Shown here in pieces: positions 14,886 to 23,041 of a stretch of DNA of 57,877 nucleotides. Where the stretch lies: positions 1 through 57,877 of the forward strand of contig CAYTYZ010000006.1 in NCBI GenBank assembly GCA_964442385.1, in the 5' to 3' direction. Source of the stretch: CAYTYZ01 sp964442385. GTDB lineage: Bacteria > Patescibacteriota > Microgenomatia > UBA12405. The notes beneath the pieces are model-generated. The model saw only the letters and a list, made by a program, of their open reading frames with translations, was not told the origin of the DNA and ran no database searches. The stretch's first letter is position 1. The number at the start of each line of letters is the position of its first letter. A program made the position numbers and the translations under genes.

Positions 14886-15418
14886 TGAAAACTACAAGCC
14901 CCTTTAAAACCACCTGGGTGACTTCGGACAAAGTTAATCCTAGTGAGCAACATGTTCCTGTCACGCAAGTTTATTGTTGGATTATTTCAAAGGATGGACA
15001 AGTATGCATAGTTTCCAAAGACAATCAGTCCTGGCAACTGCCTGGAGGTCACCCTTTGCCAGGTGAAAATATAAGCCAAACAGTAGTACGTGAAGTGGCA
15101 GAAGAAGCAGGACTAGATTTATCCCACAGTCAGAACGATATTCAGCTCTTTGGCTATAATAATGTCAAAAAACTATCAGACACTGGAACAGTTATCGACC
15201 ATTTTTTACAGCTTAGAACGTATTGTTTTATTGACAAATTGGCCAAGGATTACATACTCTTACCCCAAGAAAAACCAACCGAAAAAATTGAATATAGAAT
15301 CATTTCTGCTAAATTTGTCACGATGGAAAAATTGCTTGAACTAATACCATGGCTATCTACCAGTCCAGAGTATAACGCCATAAAAAAAGCCCCTATCGGT
15401 GATTTTCATCACCTCTAG
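14885..15418 (+). CDS. NUDIX hydrolase
   Basis: 177 residues. The Nudix box is intact at about residues 57-79: GGHPLPGENISQTVVREV continues into AEEAGL. Upstream strand VYCWIISKDGQVCIVSKD and the WQLPGG entry are typical. Substrate unknown. The TAATG junction with the preceding gene implies coupling. Odd point: the last codons overlap a hairpin whose T-tract lies on the opposite strand, so this gene's end doubles as the terminator of the convergent operon. Confidence 0.85.
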   Translation: MKTTSPFKTTWVTSDKVNPSEQHVPVTQVYCWIISKDGQVCIVSKDNQSWQLPGGHPLPGENISQTVVREVAEEAGLDLSHSQNDIQLFGYNNVKKLSDTGTVIDHFLQLRTYCFIDKLAKDYILLPQEKPTEKIEYRIISAKFVTMEKLLELIPWLSTSPEYNAIKKAPIGDFHHL

Positions 15419-15422
15419 GGGC
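15382..15422 (-). terminator. Terminator of the minus-strand operon, inside the NUDIX coding end
   Basis: GCCCCTA/TAGGGGC with inner GGTGAT/ATCACC (15389-15422). On the minus strand the hairpin is followed by seven T (plus-strand A at 15382-15388). It therefore ends the operon at 15454-17158. On the plus strand there is no T tract. Confidence 0.75.
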
Positions 15423-15453
15423 CTGCGTTGCGGAAAGAACTTTCAGAAAAAGT

Positions 15454-16062
15454 CTAGTTTGGTAAACTGACAGCAGCAGCCACCCTATCTAGGGTGATGA
15501 CTCCATCGTTACAAAGTTTGTCAAGCAATTGAAGGTTTGGCAAATGCGCGTCACATGCGCCGATTTTTACCTGAATTCGGTCGGGCTCATGTACACGATA
15601 ATCAAGTAGCGCACCATTTGCAACTTTATCGAACATTTGGATAATTCTTTGACCCGAAGCCTTGCATTGCACGAAAGCGGCAATGTTATTAAGATATATA
15701 TGCCCCATCCTATCACGATCACGGGTTCCACAGACAAAGCAAGTACAAGAATCCAAACCTATGCCTCGGGACCAAAAGAATTCGCCACCCCCTTCGGGTT
15801 GTTTATCTGGTTTACCATGAGAATCAATTCCCTCGCGAGGGTGTTTTTGAAGTTCAGGATAAAAGCTGCCAAATCCGATGGCTGACTTCTTAACGTCATC
15901 AGCCAGAACAGCAAAGCTAACTTCGCATTCACCACAGGATACTATTGCTGTACCTCCCCCTGATATTGGCGAGTAGCCAGATCGATAGCCACAATTGGGG
16001 CATCCCCACTTTTGGTACTCATTCGCTGCGACAGCAATTGGTTGTTTGATGCCATCAGTCAT
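15454..16062 (-). CDS. Zinc-ribbon protein, unknown, last gene of the paralogue operon
   Basis: 202 residues. It carries several Cys pairs: CPNC near residue 20, CGEC about 43, and CTCFVC about 106, the first two probably forming one zinc ribbon. The middle is Gly/Pro-rich and the C-terminal ~60 residues look helical. No family recognised. ATG 16062 is supported by an AAGGAAG site 7 nt upstream, and it overlaps the preceding gene by 8 nt. Co-transcription with the three small paralogues points to a joint role. GC is a little higher than the genome around it. Confidence 0.6.
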   Translation of the reverse strand: MTDGIKQPIAVAANEYQKWGCPNCGYRSGYSPISGGGTAIVSCGECEVSFAVLADDVKKSAIGFGSFYPELQKHPREGIDSHGKPDKQPEGGGEFFWSRGIGLDSCTCFVCGTRDRDRMGHIYLNNIAAFVQCKASGQRIIQMFDKVANGALLDYRVHEPDRIQVKIGACDAHLPNLQLLDKLCNDGVITLDRVAAAVSLPN

Positions 16063-16417
16063 TTTGTTCTTCCTTCTTTGGTTTGTCACCAAACTTCATT
16101 TGCTCGTCGTTTACCTCTTTAAGAAAGAGGTGAGCTTCGCTGGCAATATCCTTGTCGTCGACCAGGGCATCAACGATCTGTGGAATACACAAATATAGAA
16201 CTGAAAAGGTATCCAGGCCATAGTCAGTCGTGTTTGAAAATTCGTTGATTATGACAATCAATTGCCTGACTAGGCTATACGCACTCATTTTCTGACCTGC
16301 CAATTTGACAAGAGCCTGATTAAAAGGCCCTGCCACTCTCTCATCCAAACCTAACTGCGCCGTTTCCATTCGTGCAACAATCTCTTTCGCACTCGGAAGT
16401 TTGACGGTCTTATCCAT
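16055..16417 (-). CDS. Tandem paralogue 3 of a small helical family, unknown
   Basis: 120 residues, no membrane segment. It shares with its upstream neighbour the series LPSAKE.., QLGLDERV..PFNQ, the helix LCIPQIVDALVDDKDIASEA and a following acidic helix. The consensus IPQIxDALVDDKxxxxEA is nearly identical between the two proteins. Predicted all-alpha. Preceded by AAGGAG 6 nt before the ATG. Not recognised as any known family. Confidence 0.6.
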   Translation of the reverse strand: MDKTVKLPSAKEIVARMETAQLGLDERVAGPFNQALVKLAGQKMSAYSLVRQLIVIINEFSNTTDYGLDTFSVLYLCIPQIVDALVDDKDIASEAHLFLKEVNDEQMKFGDKPKKEEQND

Positions 16418-16434
16418 GTCTTTCTCCTTCTTGG

Positions 16435-16779
16435 TTAGTTTTTGGTTTTTGACATTGAAGCAAGTACTTCTTCGTAATAGCGCTTGGCTTCCTCGACAAC
16501 ACCTTTGTCGTCGACCAAAGCGTCAATAATCTGTGGAATGCAGAGCAATAGGACTTCATAGAAGTTAGGGCCATAATCACCTGTTTTTGTAAATCTGTAG
16601 ATCACCACACCCAGTAGTATGACCAAGCTCTGCCCACTGACTGCCTGGTCAGCCAATCCGATAAGACACTGATTAAAGAGCCGTCCCACTTGCTCATCCA
16701 ACCCAATCTGCATTTTCTCCAGCCGGGTTTGAAACTTTTCCCCGGCAGGAAGTCTGGTATAAAACCTTGGGTTACTCAT
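16435..16779 (-). CDS. Tandem paralogue 2 of the same small helical family
   Basis: 114 residues. Clearly related to the gene downstream: RLPAGEKFQTRLEKMQIGLDEQV.. aligns with its N-terminus, and LCIPQIIDALVDDKGVVEEAK aligns with its C-terminal helix. AGGAG lies about 8 nt before the ATG. Duplicated genes kept side by side with about one third identity suggest subunits of a hetero-oligomer or diversified binding proteins. Confidence 0.6.
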   Translation of the reverse strand: MSNPRFYTRLPAGEKFQTRLEKMQIGLDEQVGRLFNQCLIGLADQAVSGQSLVILLGVVIYRFTKTGDYGPNFYEVLLLCIPQIIDALVDDKGVVEEAKRYYEEVLASMSKTKN

Positions 16780-16816
16780 ATTTTTGCTCCTTTTTTTGGT
16801 TTACGCCGTTTTTTTT

Positions 16817-17158
16817 CTACGAATAAACTGCTTGTGTGCGAATCATCTTTCCATAAAATTCCTTGGCTTCTGTGGCAATATCTTCGTTTTCCACCAGAAT
16901 ACCGATAATAAAGGTAACTTTTGTACTCAAGAATGCATCCATATCACGTGGATATCCACCACTTTTCACAAATTTGGAAATTGCATCAAGAATCACCCCA
17001 ACCATATGCTTCCGATAAATCGAACCCCGGGTAACTTTGTAAATAAACCCAAAGAGGTCTTCGTTCGAGAACCGCTCGGACAGAGGTGGGGTATTTGCAA
17101 CTAGACGCATTGCCTCGTCTATATTCCGAAGCACCACAAACTCAACTTGCTTGCTCAC
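16817..17158 (-). CDS. Tandem paralogue 1, most divergent, GTG start
   Basis: 113 residues. Weaker but visible relation to the next two: same length, same position of the FxxxSGGYPRDMDAFLSTKVTFIIGILV segment followed by ENEDIATEAKEFY, matching DDKxIxxEAxxFY of the others. GTG 17158 is chosen because AAGGAG lies 6 nt upstream and the extra frame beyond it is Lys/Asn junk in the leader. First gene of the operon, behind a leader with competing hairpins. Confidence 0.55.
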   Translation of the reverse strand: MSKQVEFVVLRNIDEAMRLVANTPPLSERFSNEDLFGFIYKVTRGSIYRKHMVGVILDAISKFVKSGGYPRDMDAFLSTKVTFIIGILVENEDIATEAKEFYGKMIRTQAVYS

Positions 17159-17377
17159 GTTGTTCTCCTTCTTACTTTTTTTCTTGTTTTCTAACCGAAT
17201 GGTTAGCACACTAAGCAAAAAAATTTGCCCAGAATGCTAACCATTGATTTTATAAGAAGATATGTTTTCCGCAACTTTTTAAAGAGCACTATTTACAAGT
17301 TTTAAATTTACCCACAGCAATTGTGGATTATTTAATTCTTGAATACATAAGTATATCAAAAAACATATATTTTGCAA
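17159..17377 (-). promoter_or_regulatory. Promoter and leader with mutually exclusive hairpins
   Basis: On the minus strand TTGCAA (17372-17377) and TATACT (17350-17355) are 16 nt apart, with +1 near 17343, giving a leader of about 185 nt. Within it CCACA/TGTGG forms a hairpin near the 5' end. GGTTAG is shared by two alternatives: ATGGTTAGCA (17235-17244, minus-strand sense) pairing with TGCTAACCAT (17199-17208), or CTAACC (17201-17206) pairing with GGTTAG (17191-17196) next to the ribosome binding site. The two folds exclude each other, as in attenuators. Nothing else coding is seen in this gap. Confidence 0.45.
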
Positions 17378-17416
17378 TATTATAGGTAAAATGCAGTGGT
17401 GCACTTAGTTCTCTAT

Positions 17417-18682
17417 CTAATCTACTAGACAAATACCCAACTCTCGGTTGGTTTTCAGTATGTTTCGGTTGGTTTTATCTAGCTCCAGTTTCTTTCTCAA
17501 CCTTGATACAAACTTATCAAAAGCCCAGTCAGTAGGATATTCGTCTTTACCCCAAACATTCTCCATAATTTCTTCGCGACTAAAAACTTTATTTGGGCTA
17601 TCCGACATAAAAGTTAATAGTCGATACTCTCTCTTTGACAATAGATTGTTAATTAATTTACCTAAAAAGAACAGCTGTTCATTTTCCTTGTCATACACAA
17701 ATGGAGCAATACTTTGCTTGCCAGATTTTAAATAGGTGTCTAGAAGTGGTGAAAAAACTTTGATTTTGTTATCGATCACAGATTGAAAACCTAATTTAAT
17801 TAATAGCTCATCTTTTTGGTTTGTTTTTAGTTTGGCTATTTGCAAGTCAGTCAAGCTACTTAATATTCTTTGACATTGAAACATTATCTCCTCCTCGTTA
17901 CATAGATTTGTTATTTTTTTTGCATAATTTGTCTGTGACACTTTTGATAATGTTTGAACACAAAATTTAATCAATCCTGCATGTCCTCCACAAAGTTCAA
18001 TAATCTTATTCTTTTCTTTATCTGTCAAGTTAACCTGATATCTGTGGCAATTTCTTTGCAGTACCCACCCGGCCTGGTCTTCAGAAAATGGCGTCATAAA
18101 AACCATTTTCTGAAAGAAAAAAGTCACCGGCTCAAAAGGCCTAACTCCTCCAAAAATAAATACCAAAGAAAATCTGGCCGCGTTTCTTAGAGCTATTAAT
18201 TGGTGGTAAACCAGATCCAAATCCATTTTTCTAGCTTGGTCAAAATTATTAAAAAGAAACACAATTATTTTTCCGGTCTTGTTTGCCACATTGGCCAGAT
18301 CTTCTTTTAGAGATTTTAAAAGAATATTAGGCTGGTCTATAAATATTTGGTTTAAATAAGTACTCTCCAATCCTAGTTTTGTAGCTTCTTCCATCAAGCT
18401 AGCACTTATTAAGTGGTACAAGCTAGGCAGGGTAAACGATCCCAGTTCATTTAAATCTACTAATACAAACATATATTTATCCGCCTCAGCCCCTAAATAT
18501 TTTGTTTGCACATCTGCACGTCTTGAAATATATCTCATTACGTTTATCTTGCAGTTATCCTTCATGCCGATAAACGAAAAAGATTCGCTTCTTTTTAATA
18601 AGTCAAAAATATCTCCAACCACATCTTGCCGGTAATCTAGGGGAAAATTATCCTCCAGCACCAGGTGTTTATCCAGTTCCAT
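17417..18682 (-). CDS. STAND-like ATPase with C-terminal OmpR/PhoB-type winged helix
   Basis: 421 residues. The N-terminal ~270 residues resemble an AAA+/STAND NTPase. A degenerate Walker A lies where SFIGMKDNCKIN occurs (about 38-50), and a Walker B-like strand is IIVFLFNNFDQ (about 140). Residues about 335-421 form a winged helix of the Trans_reg_C type: SKREYRLLTFMSDSPNKVFSR, then a recognition helix, then FVSRLRKKLE and the wing NRELGICLV. There is no receiver domain. A TATAAT box on the minus strand ends 8 nt before the ATG. It sits just upstream of the three-paralogue operon and divergent from the duplicated-pair cluster, so it is the natural candidate regulator of one or both. The missing GKT suggests weak or altered nucleotide binding. 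Confidence 0.7.
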   Translation of the reverse strand: MELDKHLVLEDNFPLDYRQDVVGDIFDLLKRSESFSFIGMKDNCKINVMRYISRRADVQTKYLGAEADKYMFVLVDLNELGSFTLPSLYHLISASLMEEATKLGLESTYLNQIFIDQPNILLKSLKEDLANVANKTGKIIVFLFNNFDQARKMDLDLVYHQLIALRNAARFSLVFIFGGVRPFEPVTFFFQKMVFMTPFSEDQAGWVLQRNCHRYQVNLTDKEKNKIIELCGGHAGLIKFCVQTLSKVSQTNYAKKITNLCNEEEIMFQCQRILSSLTDLQIAKLKTNQKDELLIKLGFQSVIDNKIKVFSPLLDTYLKSGKQSIAPFVYDKENEQLFFLGKLINNLLSKREYRLLTFMSDSPNKVFSREEIMENVWGKDEYPTDWAFDKFVSRLRKKLELDKTNRNILKTNRELGICLVD

Positions 18683-18782
18683 ACTATCAAATTATATCAT
18701 TTGTCAGCCTGTGTCAGCTTGGTGACAAGCACAACCACTTTTTTAGACGTATTCTCAGCTGGTTAGTCATTATTTTCTTTAT

Positions 18783-19958
18783 ATGTACGAAAAAATTGAT
18801 ACCCTGCCTGTTACAAAGGAATACTATGGTGATACTAGGGCCGAAGATTCCTGGGTTGATCCAGTTCGTAATCAAACCGTTAGTACGATGAGCGAAGAAT
18901 TTTCTCGGAGGTCGTTGGAGATAATTCAAGAACTTTGTAGACGAAAAGGTGTGACAAATCCCCAGGGATTCATTTTAAATACTTCCCACCAAAGTGCACC
19001 ATATTCATATAGCAGAGCCTCCTTTCAGCTGGAATGCCAGGATGAAGGCAAAGAGAAGCCTATTCTGATAATCAGAAAATCAAGAGATAATCGCAAGCCA
19101 CAGTATGACCCCCAAGAGTCAAAGTGGGTAAACGAAAATGATCTTCTGCCTAGAAGCGAAGTTATTGTCAGAAAATTAGGTTATTGGAACGAAGACAAAG
19201 CTAAAAAAGGAGATTTGTATGATACATCTCTTTTAGTTTCCACTGTTAAAAGTCTCGACGCGCTCAAACCTGTTGATAAAAGAAAACTGATTCGTGGAAT
19301 TGAAAAAACCCAATTTCTTTGGCTAGAGAAAGAAATTTCAAGCGAAGAAAAATGGCAATCCTATTATCAAAATGCCTCGCATAGAAAAGATGTTGACCAG
19401 TGCAGACTTTTGGTAATTTTGTTAAATGCAAAAACATACCAGAAACACGGACGTTGGCAAGGGCATGACGATGCACTTGCAAGACAAGGCACCTGGGATA
19501 TACCGGCCCAACCTGCTCTTGAAATAAAAACTGAAGAATATCTACTTGGGGCAATAAATGAGTTATTACTACAGGGCCACAAGCAGTGGGATGAAGTCGC
19601 TTGGTTTGCAGTTCAAACCCTTGGTAACACAGGAGGGGCAAGGGCTTTACCTGCTATGTTTGACTACTTAAAAACCATTACTGAACCTGATGATCAAGTC
19701 ACGATTCTAAAAGCGCTAGCCAAAATTGGCTCGCCAAGAGTTGGAAAATACCTTATTGCCAATCTAAAAGGTGACAAAAGTTTTGTCAATTTTTGGCAAA
19801 AATCTAGAATAGTTACCGACTTGATAAAAGCCTCACCCCATCAAGAAGGAGCCAAAAAAGCCTACAAGAATCTTCTTGCATTCGTCGATCAGCTAAAAGG
19901 AGATAGCAAGTCCTCAAATGCTATGTTCTTAGCCGATAGTTTAAAAAATATTTATTAA
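18783..19958 (+). CDS. Duplicated-family protein A1 with HEAT-like C-terminus
   Basis: 391 residues, soluble. Not recognised as a family. The N-terminal half carries marks shared with the next gene: RAEDSWVDPVRN, RKGVTNPQGF, SAPYSYSRASF and WVNENDLLPRSE. The C-terminal ~120 residues (AVQTLGNTGGARALPAMFDYLKT..., ALAKIGSPRVGKYL) look like two or three HEAT-type repeats, used for protein binding. A CATTAT box lies 9 nt before the ATG. One nucleotide separates it from its paralogue. An adaptor or scaffold role is possible but unproven. Confidence 0.6.
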   Translation: MYEKIDTLPVTKEYYGDTRAEDSWVDPVRNQTVSTMSEEFSRRSLEIIQELCRRKGVTNPQGFILNTSHQSAPYSYSRASFQLECQDEGKEKPILIIRKSRDNRKPQYDPQESKWVNENDLLPRSEVIVRKLGYWNEDKAKKGDLYDTSLLVSTVKSLDALKPVDKRKLIRGIEKTQFLWLEKEISSEEKWQSYYQNASHRKDVDQCRLLVILLNAKTYQKHGRWQGHDDALARQGTWDIPAQPALEIKTEEYLLGAINELLLQGHKQWDEVAWFAVQTLGNTGGARALPAMFDYLKTITEPDDQVTILKALAKIGSPRVGKYLIANLKGDKSFVNFWQKSRIVTDLIKASPHQEGAKKAYKNLLAFVDQLKGDSKSSNAMFLADSLKNIY

Positions 19959-19959
19959 T

Positions 19960-21123
19960 ATGACCAATTACAAAGAATTTCCAACTCTAAAAGTTACCAG
20001 TTCTAGCTATCAGGATTCTAGGGCAGAGGATTCCTGGATAGATCCGAATCGCAATGAAAAAGTAACTACTATTAGCGACCTGTTTGAACCCAGAGCTATA
20101 GAAATAATCAAAGAACTATGCATACGTAAAGGTGTTGTTAACCCACAGGAATTTACACTACACACCTCTAGTCGCTCTGCGCCATATTCCTTCAGCAGAT
20201 CAACCTTTTTATTAAAATGTATCGACGAAAATATTCCTTCTCCCATAGTAATTGTAAAAAAAGAAACCGACAATCGATATCCTGACCCCGACCCCAGAGA
20301 GGAGTATTGGGTCAATGAAAATGATTTACTGCCCAGAAGTGAGCTTAAAGTTCGAAAACTTGGTTTTTTTAATGAAATCAAAGCTCAAAAGGAAGCCGGA
20401 GAGCTACTACGAGCCTCAAAACTAATCAAAACTATAAATGAGCGACCGGGGCTTAGCAAAGATGAAAAACAATTTATCGTTGAGGAAGTAGAACACTGGC
20501 AAGGGACATGGCTGGTGGATGGAGTAAAAAGTGAAAGTCATTGGCAGTGGTGTTATCAAAATGCTTTGTACAGAAAAGACTACCACCAGTGCGGCTTGTT
20601 AATAAAAGTGCTAATACACAACAAAATCAACCATGGGTCAGACAAAAAAAGTGCCTGGGCAAGTCCCAATATTTCCAGAAAAGGGACTTGTGACATTCCT
20701 GCCCAGGCGATAATTGCTGATAAAACCCAAGCATGGCTACAGGAGGCTGTTAAAAAGAGTTTATCTGGGCTTTCAGAATGGAAGGATCTGTCGTATCAAG
20801 CTATCCAAGCCCTGGGTCATCTTGGCAACGCTAGTGCCTTGCCTGTTATTTTTGATTATCTAAAAACAGCGCCCATGGGGTCTCGCGAACAAGATAAGGC
20901 CCATCGAGCTTTAGCCAGAATAGGATCACCCAGGGTATATAGATATTTTATCAACTATTTTCAATCTGAAGATAAAGCTAAGACAGAGCACTCTAAGTTC
21001 ATAGTTAGAGAGTTACTAGACGATATGATCGAAAATGATCCAAAGCAACCCGGTGCTAAAAAAGCAATACTTGAATTCAAAAAATATGCCAAAAAGCACA
21101 ATTTAAGATATTTAGGGAAATGA
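19960..21123 (+). CDS. Duplicated-family protein A2 with HEAT-like C-terminus
   Basis: 387 residues, paralogue of the preceding gene along its whole length. Shared blocks are RAEDSWIDPNRN, RKGVVNPQEF, SAPYSFSRSTF, WVNENDLLPRSELKVRKLG, GTCDIPAQ, and the HEAT-like AIQALGHLGNASALPVIFDYLKT. Positions of the blocks agree within a few residues, so the duplication is full-length and old (roughly 40% identity by eye). Stop to next start is 30 nt. Confidence 0.6.
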   Translation: MTNYKEFPTLKVTSSSYQDSRAEDSWIDPNRNEKVTTISDLFEPRAIEIIKELCIRKGVVNPQEFTLHTSSRSAPYSFSRSTFLLKCIDENIPSPIVIVKKETDNRYPDPDPREEYWVNENDLLPRSELKVRKLGFFNEIKAQKEAGELLRASKLIKTINERPGLSKDEKQFIVEEVEHWQGTWLVDGVKSESHWQWCYQNALYRKDYHQCGLLIKVLIHNKINHGSDKKSAWASPNISRKGTCDIPAQAIIADKTQAWLQEAVKKSLSGLSEWKDLSYQAIQALGHLGNASALPVIFDYLKTAPMGSREQDKAHRALARIGSPRVYRYFINYFQSEDKAKTEHSKFIVRELLDDMIENDPKQPGAKKAILEFKKYAKKHNLRYLGK

Positions 21124-21153
21124 CCAATCTGTTATCTATTTATTTCTTTTGCT

Positions 21154-22065
21154 ATGTCCAAAGAACAATTAAAACCAACCCAAGAACAGCCTGAAGTTAT
21201 CCAAGTTAGATCTGAAAAAAAGAGGGGTATTCACTACCCCACCAAAGCCGAAATTTCTGCTGGTTTTCAGTCCATTTGCGATCAGTATGGCCTAAAGCCT
21301 GATGACTATTTACCAGAAATTGCAAAAATTACCCAGAGAAGATTGGAAATCAGAGAAAAGGAAAGTCCCAAAGATAAAACCATGAATAGTTACATAAAAG
21401 CCAGCATAAAGCCGTTTGAACATTATTGGACAAGTATTTGTTTTGAAGCGAAATTAGATCCTAAGTATCCTGCTTGGCTAGCCAGAGCTGTCACGGGATA
21501 TCCCGTCCATAGGCTAAAGCTAGACCTTGGAATGCATTTTAATAACCAATTTTCAAAGACTCAAAGATACCTTTGGTTTATAAATAATGCTGCTTGGTGG
21601 CTAACTGCAGGTGACATCCCAGCAAGTATTGCCTTGGAAGAATGCGATTTTAGAGCAATACAACGCGGCCAACCACCTCTTTATGAAAACTGGATAAGAA
21701 CTACCATTCCATTAGTTCATGATAAGGATTTACCACCAGAGGTAGGAGCTCTCACAGCCAAATTCGTTCAGAACGAAGTTGTTAGCACCATAAGGAATAT
21801 TCATTATCACTGGGGATTTGCTTTGGGCATGATCCCAGATCTTGAGCAAAGATATCCACGAACTAGCCGAAACAAGGGACCTACTAGTTTTCTTGGATAT
21901 AAAGAACCAGGTGCCCTTCCTGGCTCTACATTTTTTGAAAGCATTAGCTTTCACAAAATTGCTCTTAGGGTTACAGTAAATCAAGTTCCTGCCACCAAAT
22001 ACGAAGAGTCCGATAGCGCCAATTTCGCTAGATTGGCCAATATTAGTTATGGCGAAGACTTTTAA
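21154..22065 (+). CDS. Duplicated-family protein B1, unknown
   Basis: 303 residues, soluble, mainly helical and rich in aromatic residues. No family recognised. Blocks shared with the next gene are HYPTKAEISAGFQSICDQYG near the N-terminus, QRYLWFINNAAWWLTAGD near residue 135-155, QPPLYENWIRT and NKGPTSF near the C-terminus. No catalytic motif stands out. 30 nt after A2, so the four genes are probably one operon. Confidence 0.55.
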   Translation: MSKEQLKPTQEQPEVIQVRSEKKRGIHYPTKAEISAGFQSICDQYGLKPDDYLPEIAKITQRRLEIREKESPKDKTMNSYIKASIKPFEHYWTSICFEAKLDPKYPAWLARAVTGYPVHRLKLDLGMHFNNQFSKTQRYLWFINNAAWWLTAGDIPASIALEECDFRAIQRGQPPLYENWIRTTIPLVHDKDLPPEVGALTAKFVQNEVVSTIRNIHYHWGFALGMIPDLEQRYPRTSRNKGPTSFLGYKEPGALPGSTFFESISFHKIALRVTVNQVPATKYEESDSANFARLANISYGEDF

Positions 22066-22076
22066 TCTATTCAATT

Positions 22077-23006
22077 ATGACCAAAGAACAACTAAATCCA
22101 TTATCAGAAAAACCAGCCGATATACAATCCAGAGCTGAAAAAAAGCCTGTTATACACTATCCCACCAAGGCTGAAATTTCTGCTGGTTTTCAAACTGTTT
22201 GCGATCAATACGGACCTTGGTTGGACGAGTTAAAAAAGAGCTTGTCTGCACGTATTTTAAAACAGTCAGACAAACTTAGTAAAAAAGTACCCGAAGGTGA
22301 ATTACCAGAGAAAGATAAAAATTATTATATTGAAAGCAAGATTAGCCGGTATGCAAAGACTTGGAAAGAAATGGATTTCGATAAAGATCTTGACCCAGGG
22401 TTTCCTACTTATCTAGCCAGGGCCACCACAGGGTTTTACCTTGAGGTATTACGACATGATCTACGCGGGGGAGACTTTTTTGAGGGAGCATTTGATCAAA
22501 CTCAAAAATATGTCTGTTATTTGCACAATGCTGCTTGGTGGCTAACTAATGGAGATCTGGAAACCAGCTATGCCTTGGTTAACTGCGACGCTCACGCTAG
22601 AAAAACTGGCCACCAGCCATTATATGAAAATTGGATAAAAACAATTACTCCCATACCTCTTGTAGACAAATTACATCCTGACGTTGTATCTATTACCAAG
22701 CGGTTTATTCAAAACGAAATTTATCGAAGAATCTGGAAAATCCAATTATACTGGGAAGAAGCCTGGGGTATCATACCTCTACTAGAATCTACACTAAAAA
22801 GACCACCTGGTATCAACAAGGGGCCCACTAGCTTTGCCACTTATGCCACCCCTAGTGGCTATTATAATCTTAGTTTCTACGACGAAATAAATTTTGCCAA
22901 ATTTGCTCTCAGAATTATGTCAAATAATGTCCCAGCGACCAAACTCCAGGAGCTAGAAAACCGTGAGTCATCCAGACTAGGAAATTATAGTGATATATAT
23001 GGATGA
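22077..23006 (+). CDS. Duplicated-family protein B2, unknown
   Basis: 309 residues, paralogue of B1: YPTKAEISAGFQTVCDQYG, QKYVCYLHNAAWWLTNGD, QPLYENWIKT and INKGPTSFATY line up in order. The middle segment after the first block differs in length. The NAAWWLT.GD core is the best conserved piece and might mark the functional site. Twelve nucleotides separate it from B1. Confidence 0.55.
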   Translation: MTKEQLNPLSEKPADIQSRAEKKPVIHYPTKAEISAGFQTVCDQYGPWLDELKKSLSARILKQSDKLSKKVPEGELPEKDKNYYIESKISRYAKTWKEMDFDKDLDPGFPTYLARATTGFYLEVLRHDLRGGDFFEGAFDQTQKYVCYLHNAAWWLTNGDLETSYALVNCDAHARKTGHQPLYENWIKTITPIPLVDKLHPDVVSITKRFIQNEIYRRIWKIQLYWEEAWGIIPLLESTLKRPPGINKGPTSFATYATPSGYYNLSFYDEINFAKFALRIMSNNVPATKLQELENRESSRLGNYSDIYG

Positions 23007-23041
23007 CTTTTAAATCCCCAAATTAATCGCTATTATAATTA

